From: Oscillospiraceae bacterium
Lineage (GTDB): Bacteria; Bacillota; Clostridia; Oscillospirales; Oscillospiraceae
Direction: 5' to 3'
DNA length: 45,922 nucleotides
Assembly: GCA_009787625.1 (NCBI GenBank)
Contig: WQSX01000020.1
Coordinates: 1 to 45,922 of the forward strand
Below are positions 24,040 through 30,655 of the stretch, piece after piece (position 1 is the stretch's first letter; every line of letters starts with the position of its first letter). The translations under genes were made by a program, and so were the position numbers. The notes beneath the pieces were generated by a model that ran no database searches, was not told the origin of the DNA, and saw only the letters and a list, made by a program, of their open reading frames with translations.

Positions 24040-24606
24040 ATGGCTGTTGGAGAACGCATTAGGCGGGTGCGCAACTTGAGAAAACTCACGCAAAAAGAGT
24101 TAGGTCTTGCTGTTGGTTTTGATGATAAAACTGCTGATGTGCGCATTGCGCAGTATGAAACAGGCACAAGAACACCAAAAGAGGACTTGCTCCGAAAAAT
24201 CGCAGAAGTCCTTGATGTTAATTTTCGCTCATTATATGAGCCGACACTTTATGCGGCAGAAGATGTTATGTTCACGCTCTTTGAACTTGACGAGCATTAT
24301 AATATGCGCATCTTTTCCACAGTTGAGGAGGATGGCTATTCTAAAGTTGTAAGGTCGATAAATTTTGACAGCAACTTGCTTGATGAATTTATTTCCGAAT
24401 GGCACAGGCGCAAACGCGAGCTCGCTGACGGCACAATCAGCAAAGCAGAGTATCTTGAATGGAAACTCAATTGGCCTTACACCAGTGAGGGCGTAGATGG
24501 GAAATTTGAAGCTAAAAAGCAATGGCGGTCATCGGAAACTCCGCCGATAATAACAAAAAGCAGGAAAGCAAAAAGCAAACAGGCGGACAACCAGAAGGGA
24601 AAATAA
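24040..24606 (+). CDS. XRE-family regulator of the outer element
   Basis: A 188-residue protein with an N-terminal helix-turn-helix (RKLTQKELGLAVGF, DVRIAQYETGTRTP) and a longer C-terminal domain (about 120 residues) with no family I recognise. GGGGG precedes its ATG. It is followed 4 bases later by the integrase and is divergent from the excisionase-like gene, so it probably sets integration versus excision. Confidence 0.88.
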   Translation: MAVGERIRRVRNLRKLTQKELGLAVGFDDKTADVRIAQYETGTRTPKEDLLRKIAEVLDVNFRSLYEPTLYAAEDVMFTLFELDEHYNMRIFSTVEEDGYSKVVRSINFDSNLLDEFISEWHRRKRELADGTISKAEYLEWKLNWPYTSEGVDGKFEAKKQWRSSETPPIITKSRKAKSKQADNQKGK

Positions 24607-24610
24607 TATC

Positions 24611-26008
24611 ATGGCAAATATCGAAAAACGTGGCGAGAACACCTATAGATTAACAGCTTATGCAGGTTATGATTCAAGTGGAAAACAGCTTAAAAAAAGA
24701 AAAACAGTCAAACTCAAAGTCGGTCTAACTGACAAGCAACGAGACAAAGAATTGAATCGTCTAGCTACTTTGTTTGATGATGAAGTTGAAAAAGGGCTAT
24801 ATCTCGACGGCGATAAAATTACTTTTCGCGAAGTCGCTCAAATGTGGTTAGAGCACGTACAAAAGCGGCACGCTCCTAAGACTTTGGCAACATACAAATC
24901 AAGATTGACTGACAGAATAATTCCCGCACTAGGTCATATAAAACTGAGCAAAATCCAACCTCACCACCTTGAGGGGTTTTATGATAGCCTTGAAAAGGAA
25001 GGCGTCAGACTTGATGCAAAATATTCACCCACCGTTAAATTGGGAGATGTGCTCAATCAATTTACTGCAATCGCACTTGCAGAGAAAACCTCTATAAATG
25101 AGCGGACAATCCGAAAAATAAAAAACAAACACAGTACCAACTATAAGACTGCCGAGAAACTTTGTGTTTCTTTGAATCTGAAATTTAAGGATATGTTTAA
25201 ACCGTGCGGGAAAACTAAGTTATCTGAAAAATCTATCCGCCATCATCACGATGTTGTGAGAACGGTTTTGTCCTTCGCTGTAAAAAGAAATCTAATCACG
25301 ACAAACCCTGCACAGCGTGTTGACTTTGAAAAAATGCCTGAATATGAAGCAAGCTACTATGACGAAACAGACATTACAACATTGTGTGAAGCCCTCCGCA
25401 GTGAACCCATTATGTACCGCACACTTATCTATTTAGCAATTGATTCAGGAATGAGAACGGGAGAAATCACAGGGCTGTTGTGGTCGGATATTGACTTTGA
25501 AACAGGCTATGTTACGGTCACAAAGCAACGCCAATATGTAAATGGCTATGGCATAATTATAAAAGAACCTAAAACAAAAAGCGGCAAGCGAATTTTAACG
25601 CTTTCAGCGACAGTTACGTCAATGCTTAAAGAATATTATGAAGAGCAAAAAAGAAATTTAGAAAAAATCGATGCCCAATGGTCTGAATCGCTCGAGGTAT
25701 TTACTCATGCAGATGGAGTTCCGATATATCCCGGACGTCCCCACCAATGGTTCACAGGTTTTCTTAAACGCCATAATCTCAAGAAAATAACCTTTCATCA
25801 ACTCAGGCACACTAATGCGTCCTTGATGATTGCCGCAGGTGTTGACATGGTAACACTCGCGAATAGGCTCGGTCACGCCGACAGTAATATAACTCAATCA
25901 ACCTATGCCCATATAATCCGTTCAAAAGAAAAACAAGCTGCAAATGTGATGGATATGTTCTATACCAAAACCACTGCAACTGCAAAGAAAATCGAGAGAA
26001 TTGGATAA
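24611..26008 (+). CDS. int: Tyrosine integrase with an inserted helix-turn-helix
   Basis: Arm-binding and core-binding domains are followed by the catalytic domain with Arg282 (SGMRTGE), His396 and Arg399 (HQLRHTN), His422 (LGHAD) and Tyr432 (TYAHI). Residues about 138-198 form an XRE-like helix-turn-helix inserted between core-binding and catalytic domains, which also lengthens it to 465 residues against about 380-400 for related enzymes. It ends 115 bases from the 3' end of tRNA-Sec, so the tRNA is the likely attachment site. Confidence 0.93.
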   Translation: MANIEKRGENTYRLTAYAGYDSSGKQLKKRKTVKLKVGLTDKQRDKELNRLATLFDDEVEKGLYLDGDKITFREVAQMWLEHVQKRHAPKTLATYKSRLTDRIIPALGHIKLSKIQPHHLEGFYDSLEKEGVRLDAKYSPTVKLGDVLNQFTAIALAEKTSINERTIRKIKNKHSTNYKTAEKLCVSLNLKFKDMFKPCGKTKLSEKSIRHHHDVVRTVLSFAVKRNLITTNPAQRVDFEKMPEYEASYYDETDITTLCEALRSEPIMYRTLIYLAIDSGMRTGEITGLLWSDIDFETGYVTVTKQRQYVNGYGIIIKEPKTKSGKRILTLSATVTSMLKEYYEEQKRNLEKIDAQWSESLEVFTHADGVPIYPGRPHQWFTGFLKRHNLKKITFHQLRHTNASLMIAAGVDMVTLANRLGHADSNITQSTYAHIIRSKEKQAANVMDMFYTKTTATAKKIERIG

Positions 26009-26062
26009 TTAACAAACATAAAAATAAGCCCCAAATAAGCCCCAAGCAGTGCGTGAAAACAA

Positions 26063-26112
26063 AAATAACCTTGACGGAGCAAGCTGTAATGCCTGTAAAA
26101 TCAAGGTTATTT
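26063..26112. terminator. Bidirectional terminator between integrase and tRNA-Sec
   Basis: AAATAACCTTGA (26063-26074) is the exact inverse of TCAAGGTTATTT (26101-26112). A T-rich stretch follows on the plus strand; A/T runs flank it on the other. It separates convergent integrase and tRNA transcription. Confidence 0.7.
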
Positions 26113-26122
26113 CTATACCATA

Positions 26123-26217
26123 TGGCGGAGGCAAATGGGAATCGAACCCATCTTCGAGTTTTGGCTCGAACAACGGTGTTGAAGACCGCGAGGCACACCA
26201 GTTACCTTATTACCTCC
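26123..26217 (-). tRNA. selC: tRNA-Sec (anticodon TCA)
   Basis: A 95-nt tRNA with encoded CCA (26123-26125). The acceptor stem has 8 pairs (GGAGGTAA with TTGCCTCC, one G-U), the anticodon loop CTTCAAC at 26178-26184 has UCA at the centre, and the long variable arm forms TTCGAG/CTCGAA. An 8-bp acceptor stem plus UCA is specific to selenocysteine. It shows that the host decodes UGA as Sec. Its 3' end faces the integrase at 24611, the standard layout of an element integrated at selC. Confidence 0.96.
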
Positions 26218-26244
26218 ATGTATTGTGGCTTTCTCTGCCTGCTA

Positions 26245-26272
26245 ATTTTAACATAACCGCTACAAATGTCAA
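26245..26272 (-). promoter_or_regulatory. Promoter of tRNA-Sec
   Basis: On the minus strand TTGACA (26267-26272), 16-base spacer, TAAAAT (26245-26250). It would start the RNA about 20 bases before the mature tRNA. Confidence 0.75.
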
Positions 26273-26330
26273 TATCTGTCGAATGTGAAAATCTTTTTAT
26301 GTAATCGATTGCGAAACGCTAAATTAAGCT

Positions 26331-26397
26331 TTGCTATCAGAATTATTGCAAAACACTTGTTTTATGGGCCATTCCAGTATATAATTTTTAATACATC
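26331..26397 (+). promoter_or_regulatory. Promoter copy 1 of a 67-bp duplicated element
   Basis: Contains TTGTTT (26357-26362), 17-base spacer, TATAAT (26380-26385). The whole 67 bp recurs with few changes at 30070-30136, where it precedes the SH3-cas3 genes. Here it precedes the Smr and deformylase genes by about 200 bp. Confidence 0.75.
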
Positions 26398-26603
26398 GTG
26401 ATTGTACAAAAAAGTAGCGCAGATACATTTGAGCAATTTGCCATCGAATGCGGAAATGGCACTAACATTTTTTCAAAGTCACTTTCAAAAGAGTTGAAGT
26501 AGAATCTTCTAGCGGTAGCCAATCGGCTACCAATCGGCTACGACAGCCGATAGCGGCATCGTATACAAGAATTAACACAACGCAAAACGAGGAATCAAGC
26601 ATA

Positions 26604-26855
26604 ATGACAGTAACAAGAAATGGAAACACGCTAACAGCAGACCTGCACGGGATGCAAGAGGCTGATGCGAAAAAAGCTCTTGAGCGGCTTATATCATCAG
26701 CCGACAAGAGTATAACAGAAATTGAGGTTGTCCACGGTCATTTAGGCGGGCAGGTTTTGATGAACATGGTGCAGAAAAAATTGAAACACAAGAGGATTGA
26801 ACGCAAAATTTTGTCGTTGAACCGAGGAATGACTTCGCTACTTATTAAGGAGTAA
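26604..26855 (+). CDS. Smr-domain protein
   Basis: An 83-residue stand-alone Smr (MutS2 C-terminal) domain: DLHGMQEADAKKAL then VVHGHLGGQVL, the pattern of Smr nuclease-like domains, with a glycine-rich loop slightly changed from HGxGxG. Larger Smr proteins nick branched DNA or rescue stalled ribosomes; this one is domain only. It begins a small operon with a duplicated promoter upstream. Confidence 0.82.
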   Translation: MTVTRNGNTLTADLHGMQEADAKKALERLISSADKSITEIEVVHGHLGGQVLMNMVQKKLKHKRIERKILSLNRGMTSLLIKE

Positions 26856-26860
26856 TACAT

Positions 26861-27073
26861 ATGAATTGTAAAAGTTTTTGCACCTGCACGGTAGCCGATT
26901 GCCCTTCACACCCTGAAAAGCACGACTGGCAGTGTGGACCGTGCATTCAAAAAAATCTTGATCACCATGAGATCCCATATTGTTTTTGGGAGAAGATTGG
27001 AGACACTGCAAATGCGAAAAGCCCGTACACATTCTTGGAGTTTGCAAAAGCGGTTATTAAAGCGGAAGGGTGA
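26861..27073 (+). CDS. Cysteine-rich DUF6485-like protein
   Basis: A 70-residue protein with paired cysteines (FCTCTVADC, QCGPCIQKN) followed by IPYCFW, which resembles DUF6485 proteins of anaerobes (CxCxxxxC then CxxC then IPACFF). A metal-binding site is likely. AAGGAG lies upstream; it starts 5 bases after the Smr stop. Confidence 0.7.
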   Translation: MNCKSFCTCTVADCPSHPEKHDWQCGPCIQKNLDHHEIPYCFWEKIGDTANAKSPYTFLEFAKAVIKAEG

Positions 27074-27251
27074 CAGGTTTGTAGGTACATCTGTTTCAAT
27101 CGGGCATAAATCGGTTGCTACGACCGATAATAGTTATGAGTTCGGATAAAAGTTCGGATAAGAGTTCGGATAAAGCTCGTGTATATACAGGCGAATCACT
27201 AATACTATGCGTGTTGGTTCGGAAAGTCGGGTATATGTGTGATTGTAAAAT

Positions 27252-27297
27252 AGGCACTAAGACTAAGCGACACGCTGTGCCGCTCAGCCTTTTTCTA
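27252..27297 (+). terminator. Rho-independent terminator
   Basis: CTAAGCG (27263-27269) pairs imperfectly with CGCTCAG (27281-27287) inside an outer AGGC/GCCT, followed by five T. A three-fold AGTTCGGATAA repeat lies upstream (27137-27170). Nothing else is coded in 27074-27354. Confidence 0.55.
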
Positions 27298-27354
27298 TTA
27301 TGTTAGAGGGTGTAGGGTGCGTCGGCAAGAGTCGATATGAATGCAGAGGTATAA

Positions 27355-27798
27355 ATGGCTATAAGAAACCTAACAAATTGGAACGACCCGCTTTTTCGCA
27401 AGAAAAGCCGCGAGATTGACAAATTTGATGAGCGGCTCCGGGTATTGCTTGACGATATGAGAGATACGCTTATTAAGGTAAATGGCCATGGCTGTGCGGC
27501 TGTTCATGTCGGGATTTTGCGCAGGGCGGTTGTCATTATTGATAATGATGATGTAATAGAAATGATTAACCCTATTATCACGGAATCAAGCACAGAAACA
27601 CAAAAAGTGCAGGAGGGCTCAATCGCTCCCGGTGCACCAAGTGGATATGTTATCAGACCCAAATGGGTAGTTGTTTCAGCAGTTGACAGAAATGGAGAAT
27701 CAATAACCGTAAGTGGAGAGGACTTTTTAGCGGCTACGATTTGCCATGAAGTAGACCATTTAGACGGCATTTTGTTTGTGGATAAGTTAGCGGATTAA
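27355..27798 (+). CDS. Peptide deformylase-like protein lacking key residues
   Basis: A 147-residue protein clearly related to peptide deformylase by its overall pattern and the intact HEVDH at 131-135 (His131, Glu132, His135). Motif 1 reads GHGCAAVH at 44-51, with His in place of the catalytic Gln. Motif 2 reads EGSIA at 87-91, where Ser89 replaces the metal-ligand Cys. Such changes should weaken or alter N-formyl removal; a defensive, regulatory or altered-substrate role is possible. It lies apart from fmt. The end of this gene is copied at 30136-30176. Confidence 0.85.
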   Translation: MAIRNLTNWNDPLFRKKSREIDKFDERLRVLLDDMRDTLIKVNGHGCAAVHVGILRRAVVIIDNDDVIEMINPIITESSTETQKVQEGSIAPGAPSGYVIRPKWVVVSAVDRNGESITVSGEDFLAATICHEVDHLDGILFVDKLAD

Positions 27799-27919
27799 CA
27801 ATTGATTGGCATTTAGGGGTTGCCGGTAAATTGGGCATGAACTATAGTGCACAAGAGGTTTTGATTAATAACGATGGAAATCTACATACAAAATAGTTTA
27901 TAGGGGGGGTAAACATACT

Positions 27920-28681
27920 GTGCTTATGCTATATTTTTCCGGAACAGGAAATTCTAAATATGTGGCAGAGTTATTTGCAAGCGAAATGAACTGTTCGTGT
28001 CATTCTATAGAAGAATTCATAACTTTTGATACTTTGATTGCCGAGAGTGATACAATTGCATTTTGCTATCCTGTCTACATGTCTCGTGTGCCACGGATAA
28101 TGCGAGAATTTGTTTCACGGCATTTGAATTTATTTAAAGGCAAAAAGATTATAATTTTTTGCACTCAGCTACTCCTGTCTGGCGACGGCGCGAGAGCGTT
28201 TGCGGTAATGTTTCCGAAAAACCATGTTGATATGAGTTATGCCGAGCATTTTTTTATGCCAAACAATGTCAATAATGTATCGTTTTTACCCATACCAAGT
28301 GAAAAGATGATTCAGAAATGTATGGATTGTGCAAAGCAAAAAATGGCGATAGTTTGCGGCAACATAAAGGCGGGGAAAGTTAAAAAGCGCGGATTTAACG
28401 TGTTATCGCGCGCACTTGGATTACTGCAAGGCGTATTCATGTCGAAAACAGAGCAGCTTGCTAATAACTCAGTCAGATTTGATGCCGACTGTACAACATG
28501 TGGGCTTTGTGTAAATATTTGTCCAACGAAAAACCTCGCTCTTGCAGAGGGTGGAATCAAACATAATCACAACTGCACAATGTGTTACCGATGTATCAAC
28601 AGATGCCCACAAAAAGCAATAGCTGTAGTTTTTCGCGGTAAGGTGAAAAAGCAGTACCGAGGAATTAAAAGCATGGTATAA
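27920..28681 (+). CDS. EFR1-family flavodoxin-ferredoxin fusion
   Basis: A 253-residue protein. The N-terminus is a flavodoxin (YFSGTGNSKYVAELF, with a phosphate loop), and the C-terminus has two 4Fe-4S motifs (CTTCGLCVNICP and CTMCYRCINRCP). EFR1 proteins of clostridia carry electrons between flavin and iron-sulfur carriers. It starts at GTG 27920, with a GGGGGGT site about 10 nt upstream. Confidence 0.93.
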   Translation: MLMLYFSGTGNSKYVAELFASEMNCSCHSIEEFITFDTLIAESDTIAFCYPVYMSRVPRIMREFVSRHLNLFKGKKIIIFCTQLLLSGDGARAFAVMFPKNHVDMSYAEHFFMPNNVNNVSFLPIPSEKMIQKCMDCAKQKMAIVCGNIKAGKVKKRGFNVLSRALGLLQGVFMSKTEQLANNSVRFDADCTTCGLCVNICPTKNLALAEGGIKHNHNCTMCYRCINRCPQKAIAVVFRGKVKKQYRGIKSMV

Positions 28682-28701
28682 AAAATATAAGGAGTTATGA
28701 A

Positions 28702-28962
28702 ATGAACATTTTAGTAAGAAAAGCAACCGAGGAAGATATCAACAAGCTGAAAAACAACCCGACGTGGGGTTGTGAAGTTTCTGAATTCGACTGGCACTAT
28801 GACAGTGAGGAAATTTGCTGGCTAACCGAAGGTGAAGTAACCGTAACTTATGATGGTGACAGTGTGTCTTTTGGAGCGGGTGATTATGTAGAATTTCCCA
28901 AAGGACTGTCCTGCGTATGGAAAGTAACCAAACCTGTTAATAAACATTATGAGTTCAGATAA
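28702..28962 (+). CDS. Small cupin-domain protein
   Basis: An 86-residue single cupin (DUF861/EutQ-like): WHYDSEEICWLTEGEVTVTYD, then FGAGDYVEFPKGLSCVW. Expected to bind a metal and a small ligand; the usual metal histidines are mostly replaced. AAGGAG precedes it. Confidence 0.85.
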   Translation: MNILVRKATEEDINKLKNNPTWGCEVSEFDWHYDSEEICWLTEGEVTVTYDGDSVSFGAGDYVEFPKGLSCVWKVTKPVNKHYEFR

Positions 28963-29039
28963 ACAAGAGCTGATTGAGACTGTCTCCTGATATTTCTGCT
29001 TGTGGTATGTACAAGTTAATCTAATTGCTTTGCATCTGG

Positions 29040-29963
29040 TCAAGCCTGTTTTTCGCTACTTTTTTGGCAGCTTTCTCCTTTGACTGATAGAAAACGCTTG
29101 ATTAGAAGTGGGTATATAGCGGTTATCCAAAGCGTCGTCAATCCATATCTGATCGCGTCTGCAACAAGTCCCGACCCCAGTATCCTTGCGCCTTCCATAA
29201 TGCCGATAGTGCCGGCAAGACCCAATATGAGCTTGAGAATCTGCATAAAGACATTTTTGGACTTGACCGAAAAATTGATATATTTTTTCTCTATGAACAT
29301 CCCAACCGCAAATCCTGCGGCAGCTCCCCCTGCAAGTACGCTGTCTCTTAGTTTTGCGGGTTCGGTAACTTCAGCGAAATTCATAATTATGACCATAGCA
29401 AATATAGCGATTGTTGCGGCGCATATAATCAGAGGGAATAACGCCTCGGTTTTGTTGTTTTCTGGAGCGTTGTAATAAAACTTAATGGCAAGCCACAAGA
29501 TAACTGCCACTATAATTAGAGAGACTAAAACATCTGACAAGTAATGTACACCAAGGTACATCCTTGAAAATGCGACAAGTAATGCAAGACCGAACATAAT
29601 AATCCGCACTATTTTATTATTGAGCATTACACCTAGCGGCATTAAGTATGCAGCAGCATTCTGCGTATGTCCACTTGGAAATGCATAACCTGTAGCTGCA
29701 CCAACAGCTCCCGGAACAGTTGTAAATGACGGATCGTAAACCCAGGGGCGGTCAACCCTGAATATAATTTTCATGCCCTGCACTAAAATCGCCGACATGA
29801 AAAACACAATGCCTAAAACATATGCCATTCGTTTATTAATACACCAGAAGATAGCGCAAAAAACAGCAATTATTATCATTTGCTCTTCCATTCGGGTGAT
29901 TAATAATATCAGTTCATCGAAAAAAGGATTCCGAATGTTCTCAAGTGCTCTTAATATTTCCAT
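29040..29963 (-). CDS. PAP2-family membrane phosphatase
   Basis: A 307-residue protein with multiple membrane helices and all three PAP2 motifs: KIIFRVDRPW, then GYAFPSGHTQNAA, then SRMYLGVHYLSDV with the catalytic His. The family removes phosphate from lipid phosphates such as undecaprenyl pyrophosphate or phosphatidate. AGGAG lies 7 nt before the ATG at 29963. It extends well beyond the core domain with additional C-terminal helices. Confidence 0.92.
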   Translation of the reverse strand: MEILRALENIRNPFFDELILLITRMEEQMIIIAVFCAIFWCINKRMAYVLGIVFFMSAILVQGMKIIFRVDRPWVYDPSFTTVPGAVGAATGYAFPSGHTQNAAAYLMPLGVMLNNKIVRIIMFGLALLVAFSRMYLGVHYLSDVLVSLIIVAVILWLAIKFYYNAPENNKTEALFPLIICAATIAIFAMVIIMNFAEVTEPAKLRDSVLAGGAAAGFAVGMFIEKKYINFSVKSKNVFMQILKLILGLAGTIGIMEGARILGSGLVADAIRYGLTTLWITAIYPLLIKRFLSVKGESCQKSSEKQA

Positions 29964-30069
29964 TTTAATCTCCTGCTTTGGGTTTAATTAATAATTATTT
30001 TATGTGATGCCATTTTAGCATATGCGAAAACGAAAAGCAAATTCACTTGTTGCTGAGTTAAATTTAATA

Positions 30070-30176
30070 TTGCTATCAGAATTACTGCAAAACACTTGTT
30101 TTATGAATCATTCCAGTATATAATCTTGAATGCATCATTTAGACGGTATTTTGTTTGCGTATAAGTTGGCGGATTA
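30070..30176 (+). repeat. Duplicated promoter fused to a copy of the deformylase gene's 3' end
   Basis: 30070-30136 repeats 26331-26397, including TTGTTT (30096-30101) and TATAAT (30119-30124). 30136-30176 repeats 27757-27797, the last codons of the deformylase-like gene, at 37 of 41 positions. The two parts meet at one base. It is a scar of duplication with internal deletion of about 1.36 kb, and it probably supplies the promoter for 30215 and cas3. Confidence 0.85.
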
Positions 30177-30214
30177 GCGAAATGCAGTAGTTGAAAAAGA
30201 AAGGATTTTCTAGT

Positions 30215-30571
30215 TTGAAAGTTAAAGTTATCCAAAACCACGATGGTGAAGGGCAATTTCCCACATTTGATAAGGGAGCGAAAGTAAAAATTATCGGTGA
30301 TGAATGTGTTGAATTCTCACACTGGTTTCCATGCGAGATAGAGGGGTATCAGACATATGTGCCCGAATCTTTTATAGCAGAGGGGCTTTTGGCGCGGAAA
30401 TATAATCCTACAGAACTTGTGCAGAGCGTTGGAGATTTACTTGTGGTGAATGAAATAGTAAACGCATGGTTAATCGCTACTAATGAAAGCGGACACATGG
30501 GGTGGATTCCGGCGGAAGCGGTTGAATCTCTTTGCAGTACCGGAATTGGGTTTAAGGCAGATGACACATAG
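30215..30571 (+). CDS. SH3-like domain protein upstream of cas3
   Basis: A 118-residue protein with two SH3-like halves: FPTFDKGAKVKIIGDE and WFPCEIEGYQTYVPESFI, then a second strand set (VNEIVNAWLIATNESGHMGW). The start is TTG at 30215, preceded by AAAGGA. No membrane or signal region. It lies between a duplicated promoter and cas3. Whether it takes part in CRISPR function is unknown. Confidence 0.65.
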   Translation: MKVKVIQNHDGEGQFPTFDKGAKVKIIGDECVEFSHWFPCEIEGYQTYVPESFIAEGLLARKYNPTELVQSVGDLLVVNEIVNAWLIATNESGHMGWIPAEAVESLCSTGIGFKADDT

Positions 30572-30655
30572 ATGAAAGTGGCGGCTGATAATGGCGTAAT
30601 AAGAGCTGAGGAAAACATACTATGCTTATGATAAGTGGATTAGGGGTGTGGCGTT

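Noticed and set aside
27115-27306. A 63-codon ORF with SDKSSDKSSDK
   Set aside because: It arises from a three-fold AGTTCGGATAA repeat and runs through a terminator hairpin.
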